Part shown: one piece after another, positions 33,651 through 44,975 of the stretch | Layout: each line of letters begins with the position of its first letter | Numbering within the stretch: position 1 is the first letter of the stretch | Source: Proteles cristata cristata | Lineage: Eukaryota; Chordata; Mammalia; Carnivora; Hyaenidae | Assembly (NCBI GenBank): GCA_017311185.1 | Contig: JAESUZ010001754.1 | Coordinates: 372,001 to 436,000 of the forward strand | Length of the DNA stretch: 64,000 bases | Direction: 5' to 3' | Translations under genes and position numbers: made by a program | The notes under the pieces: model-generated | What the model was told of the DNA's origin: nothing | The model's database searches: none | Seen by the model: the letters and a program-made list of their open reading frames with translations, nothing else

Positions 33651-33872
33651 AAAAAATGTTTTTAAAATTTATTTCTAGGAGAGAGAGAGAGAGAGACAGC
33701 GTGAGCAGGGGAGGGTCAGAGAGAGAGGGAGACACCGACTCTGAAACAGGCTCCAGGCTCTGAGCTGGCAGTCAGCACAGAGCCCGACGCGGGGCTTGAA
33801 CCCATGAACTGCGAGATCATGACCTAAGCGAAAGTCGGACGCTTAACCGACTAAGCCACCCAGGCGCCCCTG
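33651..33872 (-). mobile_element. SINEC, young 'TTTCTAGGA' subfamily (copy B)
   Basis: Same diagnostic bases as copy A, but with the GGGAGACACCGACTCTGAAAC variant, close to copy D. TSD AAAACTTTTT at 33641-33650 and 33873-33882. Confidence 0.97.
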
Positions 33873-33884
33873 AAAACTTTTTGC

Positions 33885-34080
33885 TGAGAGCCTACTATGT
33901 GCCAGACCCTGACTTAGCTGTTTCATCTGTCCGAGTGGCCAATTCCCCATTTATTGACCCAATGCCCGTGGTGTGCCAAGCACCCTGCCAGGCGATGAGA
34001 CGCACAAGTAAATCCAACAGCCCCCTATCTCAAGGGCCTTTCTGCCTGGTTGAGGAGACAGAGACATGAAAGCAGAGAAG
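33885..34080 (-). mobile_element. L2 fragment, antisense
   Basis: GAGAGCCTACTATGTGCCAGACCCTG, then ATTGACCCAATGCCCGTGG, CAAGTAAATCC and TTGAGGAGACAGAGACATGAA. This is L2-type antisense terminus, split by a second similar start near 33970. Confidence 0.55.
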
Positions 34081-34514
34081 CCCCAGGAAAGTATAAGATC
34101 CTGTGCTCGTCTGAACTGGCAGGGACAGCAACGCCATACCTTTGGGTTTTGGTGCCCGTGGGAAAAAGGCTTCGCGTTTTGGTCAGCCTCCGCCCCCGCC
34201 CCCCCACCCTCACTGTGTCAGCATGAACACCCCCACTGTGAATGCAGGGCCCCCGACGTAACGCCTCATCTCCAAGTAGATGTCCCCATGCTCTGTTTCT
34301 CAGTTGCCTTCTGAAGGCTCTCTTTTGCCAGATCTTGTTCTTCCGTGTGACTTTGTGGGACAGGTAGGGCGGCCTGGAGCTCACTCAAGGGCATGCAGAG
34401 TGTAAGTGGGAGGCAGGGGCTAAGGAGATCTATGAGTGCCACTGGCTCTGCCCAGAGAGCGGCGGAGCCCGTGGTCCACAGGGAGTTGGTGTTGCCGGAT
34501 GGGAAAGTCCCTTT
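34081..34514. other. Intronic stretch, nothing recognised
   Basis: Unique-looking; no element found. Confidence 0.45.
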
Positions 34515-34745
34515 GATTCCACCAAGCATTACTGAGCTCCTGCTATGCGCTAAGTGCCCTACTGAGTGCATGAAGCTCTGCACTGAATGCAAGGATAGGA
34601 CCAGGGTCACAGGGGTGCTGGTCCCAGCACCATTGCTGGTTGGCTCCACGGCACTGGCAGAATCCCTTCCCTCTCTGGGCCTCAAGTTCTTTGGTCACAA
34701 AGTGGGGTCTGGACCAGATGAGCTCCCTGGATACACTGCTAGATG
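34515..34745. mobile_element. L2/MIR patchwork
   Basis: CATTACTGAGCTCCTGCTATGCGCTAAG is an antisense L2/MIR terminus. TCCCTTCCCTCTCTGGGCCTCAAG (34664-34687) with CAAAGTGGGGTCTGGACC is sense MIR core. Confidence 0.5.
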
Positions 34746-35224
34746 CCTTCCTTCAATCTGGAATAAAGATTATGTCTTCCAGACTTCCGTACAGCCAATG
34801 TATGGTCAGGTGACCAACTTCTGGCCAGTGAGACCAAAGCAAAAATGTTATGTGATAATCTTTTAGGACACTTCTTTAAGAACCATGGGACAGGTGCCCT
34901 TTGCCTTTGTCTCTTTGTGCCATTCTCTACCTTGAAGCCTGGAATCGGAAGACAGTGGCCGGAGCTCTGGCAGCCATTATAGGCTGTGAGGTTGAAGGCC
35001 ACACTATAGGGATGGTGAGCAGGTAGGCACCTACATTGCTAACCTATTTGTGGTGCCTCTAGACCAAACTTGTCTCCAGATTGGTTTACTTAAGAGATGA
35101 TTAACTTTTGTCTTATTGACGCCTCTGTTAATTGTATGTTTCTATTACTTGTCAAATCTAATCCTTCCTGGTACGAGCTCTAAAATCCCTTCTAGGAATA
35201 CCATTCTGAGGCTGTGACTTCAGG
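34746..35224. other. Unclassified, possibly repeat-derived
   Basis: GACAGTGGCCGGAGCTCTGGCAGCCATTATAGG reminds me of an LTR-type repeat, but I cannot name the family. Confidence 0.3.
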
Positions 35225-35765
35225 GCATCTTTAAATAGTCGCTTCCTGTGCGAGGTGGAACGATAGCCTGATGAAGATGCCCACATCCCAATTCCTGTAG
35301 GTGCGAATGTGTGACATCGCATGCCAAAGGAGGAATTGAGGTTGCCGATGGAATGACGTTTGCTAATCAGTTGATCTGAAGAGAGGGAGATGATCCTGGG
35401 TTATCTAGGCAGGCCCAGGGTAATCATGAAGGTCCTTACATGCAGAGGAGGGAGGCAGGAGAGCCAGAATCAGAGGGAGGAAGCGTGAGAAGGACTCTGT
35501 CTGGTACCTGCTGGGCTTTGAAAAAGGAGGAAATCTTTCTGCCCTGATAGAATGGGGCCAGTGACTAGAACCCAGAAAAGGTCAGGAAAGAGAGTCACCC
35601 CTTGGGCCTCCAGAAGGAACAAGGCCACTTTGACACCTTAATTTCAACCCAATGAGACTAATTTCTGACTCCTGACCTCCAGAGCTGTAAGGTGATGAGT
35701 TGGCGTTATCTTAAGCCATTGAGTTTGTAGTGATTGGTTACAGCGGTCATGGGAAACAAATGCAC
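35225..35765 (+). mobile_element. MLT1-like LTR (ERVL-MaLR)
   Basis: Order typical of MaLR LTRs: GATGCCCACATCCCAATTCC, GTGCGAATGTGTGACATCGC, TCTGAAGAGAGGGAGATGATCCTGGG…, AGGTCCTTACATG, GGCCACTTTGACACCTTAATTTC, CTGACCTCCAGAGCTGTAAG, TTAAGCCATTGAGTTTGTAGT and GGTTACAGCGGTCATGGGAAAC. It is a solitary, heavily mutated LTR with no internal retroviral genes seen. Confidence 0.8.
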
Positions 35766-36039
35766 TCCCTCTGCTTCCTACTGGGAAGGTTAAGATCATG
35801 ATGTCCCTGTTATCGAATGCTGCATGGCCTGAGGAAGATGACATATGTGTGGCCCGTAGGACACGACCCAACACATAGGAGACCCTCAAACACCATCCAC
35901 TCTCAGGAAACGCCATCCATTCCTATCACACCTGCGGACACCGTCTTCACCCATAAATAACATTAGTTGAGACATCCTCCCTGGAAATGCCCAGGACTAA
36001 ACCAATGGCTTTACGAATCTGGGGACTCTGGCTTTATTC

Positions 36040-36160
36040 AGCACCTAGCAGGAAGGTCGCCATCTTCATTTTAGAGAGGAGGAAGCGGGGTGAGCTGTCC
36101 AGTGGCAGAGGTAGGATTTAGATCCGTGGACTCAGGCGGCCGCTTCAAAACCTATCTTCT
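36040..36160 (-). mobile_element. MIR SINE fragment
   Basis: CATCTTCATTTTAGAGAGGAGGAAGC, GAGCTGTCCAGTGGCAGAGGTAGGATTTAGATCC in antisense order. Confidence 0.65.
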
Positions 36161-36401
36161 CCGAGGGTGGCCTGCAGACCTGTGACATCCGCTTCCCCTG
36201 GAGCTAGAAACAGCATCTCAGTCCCCCACCTGGACCCCCTCATCAGCTCCTGCAGGTCATGAAGACCCCCCGGTGGATAGTGCTCACATGGAAGTTTGAC
36301 AATCCTCTAGGTAGAGCAAGCACTCTGCTCTCTCCGTGGCCTCGGCCTGTGGGGCACTCGTACCAGCCCTGTGGGGGCAGCCACGGAGAGTGTCTTCTCC
36401 T

Positions 36402-36653
36402 GTATTTTGTTTTGTTTTGTTTTTTTAATTATTTATTTATTTTTTTTAATGTTTTATTTATTTCTAGGAGAGAGAGAGAGAGACAGCGTGAGCAGGGGAG
36501 GGTCAGAGAGAGGGAGTCACAGACTGAAACAGGCTCCAGGCTCTGAGCTGGCAGTCAGCACAGAGCCCGACGCGGGGCTCGAACCCACGAACTGCGAGAT
36601 CATGACCTAAGCGAAAGTCGGACGCTTAACCGACTAAGCCACCCAGGTGCCCC
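36402..36653 (-). mobile_element. SINEC, young 'TTTCTAGGA' subfamily (copy C)
   Basis: Long T/A-rich 3' tail, then the full set of subfamily bases with GGGAGTCACAGACTGAAAC as in copy A. A perfect 14-bp TSD, GAGTGTCTTCTCCT, at 36388-36401 and 36654-36667. Few private changes, so recent. Confidence 0.98.
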
Positions 36654-36669
36654 GAGTGTCTTCTCCTTC

Positions 36670-36935
36670 ATGCGCTTTGGCCTTTCTCCTCTGATCTCCT
36701 TGGCAAACTCCTATTCATGCTCCAAAACCCACTGCAGAGGGTCCTGAGAACCTTTTTCCTGACCTCCCCAAGTAGACTCACTGTCTAGTCCTGCCCGCCC
36801 CCCACACACACCTTTATCAGTGCCCAGGCTTGCTGGTGATGCTCTCGCACATGCCTGTCTCTTCTCGTAGGCCTTGATCTCTTTCAGACTAGGGGCATGT
36901 CTCCCGTCATCCAACAAAACATTTGCTAAGTACCT
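36670..36935 (+). mobile_element. L2 3' region
   Basis: CTTTTTCCTGACCTCCCCAAGTAGACTC, GCCTTGATCTCTTTCAGACTAGGGGCATG are L2-like. Confidence 0.55.
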
Positions 36936-37140
36936 CAGAGGTGCTAGGTGCTGATCTCAGTCCTGGATCTATGGCAGTAGATAGAAGAGACAAGGACCCT
37001 GGTCTCCCAGAGTCTCTGTTCTTGTTGGGAGCGAACTAAGACACCCTCTGAGCAAATTCAGGGAGGAGGCATGATGAAGGCGATGGAACAGGCAGGGGAG
37101 GCTGGGAAGAGGATGGGCGATGTCAGCAGGGGATCAGGGC
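36925..37140 (-). mobile_element. L2 fragment, antisense
   Basis: TTTGCTAAGTACCTCAGAGGTGCTAGGTGCTG, CAGTAGATAGAAGAGACAAGGACCC and TGTTCTTGTTGGGAG follow the antisense L2 terminus. Confidence 0.5.
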
Positions 37141-38234
37141 AGACCCCTTCCCCCGGGGCTGACTGGTTTCTGAGCCCCGCGAATGAGCACAGAGCCCAGC
37201 AGACGAGACGTCCAACACGTGTCACATTGGGTCATCTGACCATATGCTCCCAGATCAAACTGCACGTCTAAGAAGTTCATATCCTTCCTGAGCAATTGCT
37301 GGGCACCTCCTGCCCACCTTCTCTGCCCCTCCAAAAAAACCTCTAGAAATTTCCCTCTTTTCTCTGAAGCTCTCTGAGACAAAAACCAAAAGCAGAGAAT
37401 CCCCGGGGCTCCAGCAACACCCCCATCCCAGCCAGGCCGACCATCCGGGCTGTCTCCCTGGCGCCTGCCATTTAGTTATTGAATAAAGCAGACCACATGG
37501 TCTGCACGACAGGGGGCACTTCCCGAACTGGGGTCAAGGTCAGAAAATGTCAGCCTCTGAAAGAGAAGCTATGGGGGTGGCGTACTATGGGTGAGAGCCT
37601 GCCTTTAAAGGCAGCCGCCTCCCATACAGATGCGGCATGAAAGGGAGCCCGAGAAGCCCGCCTCCCCCCATCACGGCCCGCACACACTACCCTGGAATGT
37701 TAGCCATTCCCGCATCCGCGTCCCTTCTCAGAGTCACCACTTGGCTCGCTCTGTGAGTGGCTCTGCCCTGCCCGGACCGCTCTTGTTTTGCTTACATTTA
37801 CAGCATTTTGGGCCATCAGGGACTCTGTCTGCAACTTGCCATCGGTATTAGAGGAGTGGCTGCAAATTCAGGTGCCCTACGAGGGAGGCTGAGGGAGGCC
37901 GAGGGAGGCCAAAGGGGTGAAGCAGCCACGGAAGACACGTGGGAGCGGAGGGGACTTTGGGGAGCTGCAGAGCACCCATCATGTCTGGAGGGGCACCTAC
38001 TGCCCGCCCTCCCCGCCCCCCCCCGGCCCCTGCCATCGGTAGCCAATCAGGAGTGGGGCCCCGGGGTTACCAAAAAACCGTTTCTTCTTTTTCTCCAAGT
38101 GAAGCCATAAATAGGAACTTCTATAGGAAAAGTTCTTCACTTGTGGAAGATTTGAGGGCTAACCACAATTGGCTGGTGGGTGACCCTCTGCAACCGCTAA
38201 GGCCATCTGTAATCACCTCAGTGCAGACAAGGAC
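37141..38234. other. Intronic stretch, nothing recognised
   Basis: GC-rich at 37620-38070 with an imperfect GGGAGGC(T/C)GA repeat at 37880-37912 and a C-run at 38014-38024. No gene. Confidence 0.5.
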
Positions 38235-38470
38235 AGCAGCTGGTGTTTTTCAAGCACTTACTACATCCCACCATCTTGCTGGGCACTTAACATGAGCCTC
38301 TTACTAAAATTTCATAACCAACTCAGGAGTGAGATACAGCTTCTCCCACTGACACATGAGAAAATTGAGGCAGAGAGGTGACATTTCTTGTCCAAGGTCA
38401 CCTCGTTGGTAAGCAATAGCACTGGGGCTTGAACCCAGGCTGGCAAATGCCAGAGCAGACTGGAGCGCCA
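38235..38470 (-). mobile_element. MIR SINE, near full length
   Basis: TTCAAGCACTTACTACATCCC, ATGAGAAAATTGAGGCAGAGAG, TCCAAGGTCACCTCGTTGGTAAG and GGCTTGAACCCAGGCTGGC in antisense order. Confidence 0.85.
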
Positions 38471-38569
38471 GGCCTGGCTGGACTATCCTTGGGTTATGAT
38501 GGTGCTGGGAGAAAATCTGAGGTTAAATATGTATCCTAATCTCAGAAGCGAAGCTACGTTCTATGTCCT

Positions 38570-39245
38570 TTTTCTACATTCATTCAACAAACGCCAACTG
38601 AGCTCCTACTATATGCCCAGCACTGGGCAGGGCCAGGGGGAATCACTCTATCCAAGATGGAAGGTCCCATCTTCTCCCTGCAGATTTCTCCTGTTTGCTT
38701 GCACTGTCTCAGACAAGGTCACTCACTGTCACACCTCACTCGACACAACGGCAGTCCCCAGATCCTATGGATCCTCTGGGGTCAGTCCCCTGCCCCAGGC
38801 CAGCTGCTTCATCACTTCCCAGAGTGTGCAGTCCTCTCCTTCCTGAATGTCTGCTCTGCTCTCCCCCTCCTCCTCCCATCCTTACTTCCCAGATCCATCC
38901 TTCCGAAGTGCAAGTTTGACCATGTCCCTTCCCTTCCCAACATTCTCCTCTCTGGGCACAGCCTAGCCATCCCTCCACGATGTGGGCTCTTGTGCCTCGG
39001 GGACTAATACCTTCCCCACCTCCCCGTCCACACCTGGCCCCCAGCAATGCCAGAAACCTCATGTGCTCCCCTGAACACTCCACACCCTCTCACGCCTCTC
39101 CCTGGAGCAAGGTCTGCTTGTGTCCCTATATCCCTGACTAGAGCATAAGCTCTTGAAGAGCAGGGGCCACATATTTTCACCTTTTTAAGATCCGGAGTCT
39201 AGGATGGTACTTGGCACATAGTAACCGAGTGAATTTTGTTGATGA
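38570..39245 (+). mobile_element. L2 copies (short antisense end, then longer sense copy)
   Basis: ACATTCATTCAACAAACGCCAACTGAGCTCC at 38577 is an antisense terminus. From about 38690 the sense copy ends with GAGCATAAGCTCTTGAAGAGCAGGGGCC (39140-39167) and GGTACTTGGCACATAGTAACCGAGTGAA. Confidence 0.7.
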
Positions 39246-39734
39246 AGCAGATTGGGGAACTCATGGTCTAGAAGCGGAGACAGAACTGGAAACAAGCAAC
39301 GGGAAGAAGCAAAGTGTGTTAGAGACACACGTGGATGGTGTGGAAGGAAAGGCGGAGGGGATGTAACCTAGGGGGGAGGCAGCTGAGGCATTGGGAAGTG
39401 GCGAGTTAGCTGAATCCTGGAGACAGGTGGAATGTGGCTGGGAACACGCCCTTTTGGCAGAAGGTAGGGGAGAGGGAATATATATATATATACCACAAAC
39501 TGCAGGTAGCAGGATGTCCATGCGTTTTGAGTCATTCTTCTGTTTTCAAAGCAACGAGAGAAAACGGCAGCCCCTCCACTCCCGGGACTCTGCCCTGCCT
39601 AAGCAGCATATCTTAATGTAAGCTTCAAGGTTTTGAAGACTTCATCATGCATGGAGTTCAGGTTCTCCAAGAGATTGATTTATAAACTTGGGGGCTAGGG
39701 GATGATTGGAAACATGATTAGTGTACTAGAAGGC
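39246..39734. other. Intronic stretch, nothing recognised
   Basis: Short (TA)n at 39479-39492; otherwise unique-looking. Confidence 0.5.
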
Positions 39735-39985
39735 TGTGCATAGTTTTGAGGATGGACAGACTCGGGCTAGAATCCCAGGTCTGCTACTTGCTGTGTGACC
39801 TCGGGTGAGTCACTTAACTTCTCTGAGCCTCTTAAGATGGAGATAATGGACATCACCTCATGTACCTTCAGAATTGTAAAAGTTGCACAAGAGCCAGCCT
39901 CTGAAAAAGCATCTAAATAGTGTTTAGCACAAAGGAAGCACTCAATGAATGATTAGCTATTATTATTAGTATTACTATAATTATC
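39735..39985 (+). mobile_element. MIR SINE, near full length
   Basis: GGACAGACTCGGGCTAGAATCCCAGG, CTGTGTGACCTCGGGTGAGTCACTTAACTTCTCTGAGCC and AGTGTTTAGCACAAAGGAAGCACTCAATGAATG. Confidence 0.9.
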
Positions 39986-41389
39986 ATTAGTGTTGAAGTG
40001 ACACCAGGCTTACCTTCTTTGCAAAAACACATGGAAGGAAAGCCAGGGAGAAGAGTTTCCAACCGTAGGGAAAATTCAAGAAGGATGAGGGATGAGACTT
40101 GTACAGACAGAGGTGGGGGAGAGGGAAATGACAGAAAAGAATGATCCTTTGCACAGAGAAAATGAGAGAGGAGAGCAATGGGGCGAGATCGGAAATAAAG
40201 GTCTAGGAGTCAGCAGTAGCCAGTCACCAGCAAATTTTGCCCCGTGGCCAGGGCAGAGAGAGGCTGGCACTGGACTATTTAAACTGCATCGTGGACGGTG
40301 TAGCGAAGCAAGATGCTTTCTCCCCATACAATGAAGCTGCAGCAACCATGCACCTGGGATCTCATACCTAATCCTTGGCATTCTTGTTAGCAGCTGGAAG
40401 ACTACCCAAGGTCAAGGAAGTTCAGCGAAGAGCGAATAAATACAGTGTCAGGAAGGGAAAGGAGTGGCGGCTCCTCAGAGGCAGACCCAGGGCTGCTACG
40501 TCAGTACCGCTGGGCCAGGTGATAAGAAGCAAGGATTTAGATTAAGAGAAAAGACTGGCAGTGGCTTATCAGCATCCTGAAGCTTTGTGGCAAGGCTGTT
40601 GCTCCCCAGGGGGGGGTGGGGGTTGGCGCAGGGAGGGGGCAAGGGAAACACCTGCCTATTCTTGGGTCTTTCACAAAGTGCTTCCAGCTGAGGCTGGGAG
40701 AAAAGCGTGGTCTAGAGGATGCTCAGAGTTTTTGTTTAGGAGCCAGGTCCCGCCCTCGGTGGAGGTGGGCAGGTGCCGTTTCTTCAGTCATTCACCCCAC
40801 ATGTAGCCCTTACAGGGGCACACGGATCGCAGGCAAGTAAATGCTCACAAGGAAGAAGTCACCGTGAAAGGCTGAAGAGGGAAAGGAAGGAGGGTCACAG
40901 GGCTGGCGGCTCGACGAGATAGGGTGGCATCTGAGCAGAGCCTTTTTGCATCTTTGTAACCGTACGGGGTTACACCCGGAAGTCAGAAGAGAAAGGGGGG
41001 AAGCGGATCTCGATGCACCTGTTTTGTGCATTCCCTGTGATCTCCTCTCGGTTTACTACAGCCAGCTCCGTGCAAGTGACCCGCTCACTGCAACACCCTC
41101 TACGCTGTGCCTCGCCCCTTCCCCAGTAAAGCTCACCAGCTCCGGCCGACCCCTGATGCCCTCTGTGAGACCCTCGGCATCCAGTGGGCTCACTGGTGGG
41201 CAAAGCCAGTTGCTGCCCCTGCTTCCGCCTTTCTGGGCCCACTTTGCTCCCATGCTGAAACACATACCGCCCTGCGAGCCATTTCTGTCCCTCTGGGGGG
41301 CATATCTTCATTGCCTCCGGGGCTCACCCCTCCCTGCCATCTACCTTCAAGCCGCGTGGGGCCCTCGGCACGGTGGCCGGGGCGTCCGT
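39986..41389. other. Intronic stretch, mostly unrecognised
   Basis: G-rich tract at 40610-40640 with quadruplex potential. At 40785-40900 there is a faint antisense L2 end. The 210-codon frame at 40946-41578 runs through L2-like sequence and is not a gene. Confidence 0.5.
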
Positions 41390-41670
41390 TTCTGCACATG
41401 GCCCTTCCTTCTGTGTGAGGTGCTCTTCGTCTCCCCGGCTTGCTCACCCCTACACATCCTTCCGAACCCGGTCTCCCCCGGCATCCGCTCCTCCCCAGTC
41501 TCTGTGCTCCCAGAGTCCTCCATGCTCGTGTTGCCCTCATCTTCATCTGCTCATCTCTGTGTCTCCTCCACCAGATGAGAAGTCCCTCTGCCCCGAGGGC
41601 AGAGATTGAGGCTTTGACTCTGTCCTAGACTCTCACCCGGCACCTGCTAAGGCTCAGGGAACAGCTACTG
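41390..41670 (+). mobile_element. L2 fragment
   Basis: CTTCCTTCTGTGTGAGGTGC, CCAGATGAGAAGTCCCTCTGCCCCGAGGGCAGAG and CACCCGGCACCTGCTAAGGCTCAGGGAAC. Confidence 0.6.
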
Positions 41671-42403
41671 GACAGAGATCAACTATCGCCCTTTTCCCTG
41701 TCGAGAAAAGTGTGGGTAGGACCACACTCTTCTGCCCTCTGCTGCTCCCGGAGTCACCACGGGACAGACACCAGCTGCCTGCGGGCAGAATCCCTCGGGC
41801 TCTCCCAGCACCCTGTGTGCATTTCCCTCTGCAGTCAAGAGAGCCTACCGTCTTCCTTTGGTTCTAAGGCACAGAACGTAGGTGGCATGGTTTCGGAAAT
41901 GAGAGCGCGTTTTACAGTTGAGGTGTCCGTTACGTTTGCTCTCCCCTCCCCCCAAAAGCTACTTAAGTGGATAGTTCACTTCATAAACTAACGGTGCCTT
42001 GGGACCGAGGGAAGACGGAACTGGGAGACAATGGCACCTTTCGTAGCTAGGAGAGGGGACCAGGAGGCCGTGAGGTCATGCAGCTCAGCAATGATCCCAC
42101 GGCGGCTGACCTGCGTTTCTCGATGTCCGGGAGCCCAGTTAACATCTCTCCTCTCTCATTCCTGTCTCCCCAAAGTCTGCTGGATAGAACTGAGCGGCAT
42201 TCAAATTCCACTCAAATCCTCCACGATCCTAACGATTGTAAGGGATGCCAGGGATTCCTCTGAACTTGCGGGAGGGCGAGGAGAGGCAGCAATAGGCTAT
42301 GTCAGGTATCTCACACAGAGTGGGCCATTCTGCGAGCTGACCGTTCTTCCAAATCCCCTTGGGGCCTCATCTGGATGTTCCTCAGGCAGGTGAGGGCTTG
42401 CTC
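41671..42403. other. Intronic stretch, nothing recognised
   Basis: Unique-looking. Confidence 0.5.
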
Positions 42404-42416
42404 ACTACTGCCTTTT

Positions 42417-42630
42417 CTTTTTTTAATTCTTTAAAAATGTTTTTTATTTATTTTTGAGAGAGAGCGAGCGAGCAGGGGAGGAACAGAGAGAGGGAGACGC
42501 AGAATCTGAAGCAGCTCCACACTCTGGTGCTGTCAGCACAGAGCCCCACGCGGGGCTCGAACTCACAAACCACGAAATCATGACCTGAGCCGGAGTCGGA
42601 CGCCCAACCAGCTGAGCCCCCAGGTGCCCT
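42417..42630 (-). mobile_element. SINEC, standard subfamily
   Basis: TTTATTTTTGAGAGAGAGCG, GCAGAATCTGAAGCAGCTCC, GCTGTCAGCACAGAGCCCCACGCG and CCTGAGCCGGAGTCGGACG. It therefore lacks the derived bases of copies A-D. TSD ACTACTGCCTT / ACCACTGCCTT. Confidence 0.95.
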
Positions 42631-42829
42631 ACCACTGCCTTCTTATGTTGGTATAGGGCTGGCACCTGCCGTCAACACCACCACTGAGTGTATTTTGAAT
42701 TTTGTTGATTGGAGTGGAGTTTATCTATTCCCTGCCTTCTCTGCGCTCTCATGGGAAGTTTGGAGGCGAAAGAGACAGCATGACGGGATCGGGATGTGAG
42801 ACATGAGGGACGCGACAAGAAGACAGGAA

Positions 42830-42980
42830 AACAGTGCTCAAATCCTCGCAACAACCTTAGCGGCAGGCACTGTCATCTCCACCATGTGGCCGGCACAAGG
42901 GAGGCACAGAGACAGAATTACCCAGTTCAAGGTCACACAGCTTATAAGCAAGAAGCCAGAAGTCAAAGAGCAGAACTCAG
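42830..42980 (-). mobile_element. MIR SINE
   Basis: CAAATCCTCGCAACAACCTTAG, CACAAGGGAGGCACAGAGAC and TCAAGGTCACACAGCTTATAAGC in antisense order. Confidence 0.75.
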
Positions 42981-43129
42981 TAAGACTAACAAGGCTTCAT
43001 ACGTATGGGTCTTAATTACCTCTGCAGACCTCCCCCCAAACCATACAGCACGGCCCCACCGCCATCTCTCTACCTATCCCCCCACCCACACCCCAGCCCC
43101 CGGCCTCACCCAGGCCCTGTCTCATTCTT

Positions 43130-43420
43130 CCTCACTGATCTCTGCACTTGCTGCCTTCTGAACTGTAATGGTCTTTCTTCCTCTCGTCACCCAGTGAACT
43201 CCTCCTCCTCCTCCAGATACTCATTCTCATCTTACCTCCTTAGGGAAGCCTTCTCAGATTAGATACCATCTCAATATTATGAACTCACAGACCCCTGTGA
43301 CCTCCCTGGAGAGCACTTATCATAGTTGTAATGTGTATATATTCTTTGAATTAGGGCCTCTCTCTCCCGGGAGGCTCTAAGGACCTGGGCTGGTGACCCT
43401 GAAGGCAGCCTCGCAACCCC
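43130..43420 (+). mobile_element. L2 fragment
   Basis: CTTACCTCCTTAGGGAAGCCTTCTCAGATTAG and GAGAGCACTTATCATAGTTGTAATGTGTATATATTC match the L2 segment before the terminus. Confidence 0.75.
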
Positions 43421-44094
43421 CTGGCCCAACCCCTGGCCCTTTGCAGAACTCCACCAAAGGTTTAACAAATAAACGCGTGAAGGAGTTGCCTGATCCGGGC
43501 TGGAAACCAACCCGGAAGCTTTAAATGCATATTTCATTTGAATACTGGTATTTTGGCCAAAACACTCACATTTGAGACTAAAGGAAACCACTCGATTCTG
43601 CACAGTCTAAAAATCTTTTGCACTGTTAGTCTGGATTTGTACCTTCTCCTCCCTGCTGACCTGAAAGCGAGCGCTCGTGGGAAGCCCTCCCCAAGGATCT
43701 CGGTGACAGCCGCTCTGGGCGATGAGGAGGCAGGAAAACACGGCCACCGTCTATTTAGAGGAAGCTCACACCCAGCACCTCCTTCTCAGGCATTCAGTTT
43801 TTCTCCAAACTCTTTTTTTATTATCTTTCTTTATTCCAGTCCCTTGCATGCGGAACGGCACCCTCGCCTCTCTCTCTCCCCTCCCCTCTCCCTCTCGCCC
43901 TCCTCTGTGTTGAGTCTGTGATTTTCTGTAATGTCAGAAAAAGGATGCTCTTTGCCACCACTGCTCACCATGTATCATTTAGAGAGCAATCCTTGGCCCA
44001 GAGGAAGGGGCCGCCCGTTCTGAAGCCCCACCCCACTAAGCAGGCGGTCACGGTGTGCTCATTCACCGGCAAAGGTGGGCCGAAAACCTCATAA
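43421..44094. other. Intronic stretch, nothing recognised
   Basis: Unique-looking with a CT-rich part at 43865-43912. Confidence 0.5.
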
Positions 44095-44270
44095 CTGCGG
44101 TGGCTTCAGCAATGAGCAGAACAGACAGAAATCCATGCCCTGGTGACGCTGACTGTCCGGTGAGAAACACAGACGGCAAATATCCTGAGCAAACTATGGA
44201 GTGTGCTAGAAGGTGGTAAAGACGCCGTAAAGAAAAAGAAGGCGGAGTCAGGAGGATTGTAGGAGGGGTA
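44095..44270 (-). mobile_element. L2 fragment, antisense
   Basis: GAGCAGAACAGACAGAAATCCATGCCCTGG, CTGACTGTCCGGTGAGAAACACAGACGGCAAATA and GTGTGCTAGAAGGTGGTAAAGACGC follow antisense L2. Confidence 0.7.
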
Positions 44271-44329
44271 CAGGTTGGGGTCATTGAACTCGACCGCCGA
44301 TAAGATGGTCACAGGGAAGCCACCCTGAG

Positions 44330-44470
44330 TGAAAGCTGTTTTGCTTTCCTTTTACAGGAAAGGAAACTGAGGCTTGGAGAGGTAAAACCCTGTGTCCCGG
44401 ATCTCACAGGCTGCAGTGCTTGGAATAAACCCAGGCCCGAGTGGCTGCAAAATTCTTTCAACTACACCAC
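44330..44470 (-). mobile_element. MIR SINE
   Basis: CTTTTACAGGAAAGGAAACTGAGGCTTGGAGAGG, TCTCACAGGCTGCAG and AATAAACCCAGGCCCGAGTGGC in antisense order. Confidence 0.75.
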
Positions 44471-44859
44471 ACACCACAGGGCTCGATCTGAAACCTTCCA
44501 TGACTTACAGGGGATATACGGTTGCTATTTTCTGAAAACCACCTGCGAATATAAAGCTGATGGATAGTTTACGTTGAGGATACTTCCAAACTGAAAGGGC
44601 AAACCCCAAGAGACACGTGGTGGGTGGCCTGAAATTCGGGGTCGCATTCCCTCAGCCTCACGGGAGAGAGGGAATTACGGCAGAGCTGTCCCGTGGCAAG
44701 GCGCAGGTCCAGTGGGTCAGAACGGGCTCAGGCTGGGCCCTCGCTGGGGGACACTTAATGGGGCACAGCCCCATGAATAAAATCCAGTGCTAGCTGTGAC
44801 TATGAGCCCAAGGCCGCACAGTAGGCCAGGGTAGGTAGCATCGAGCCCTCGGAAGGCTT

Positions 44860-44975
44860 GCAGGCTGGAAACAAGGGCCCTGGATTCAAGTTCTGGCTCT
44901 GTCTACCTGGTCCTGGCTGTGGTGTCACCCCTGTGTGTCTGGTTCTGCTCAGCTGTAAAGGGACACGGGGGTGGG
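44860..44975 (+). mobile_element. MIR SINE fragment
   Basis: GGCCCTGGATTCAAGTTCTGGCTCTGTCTACC and CTGCTCAGCTGTAAAGGGACACGGGG in sense order. Confidence 0.65.

Noticed and set aside
35225..35765. Endogenous retrovirus with genes
   Set aside because: Only a solitary MLT1-like LTR is visible; no internal retroviral reading frame flanks it.
40946..41578. 210-codon plus-strand open frame
   Set aside because: Runs through L2-derived sequence; overlapping frames of similar length on both strands show it is compositional.
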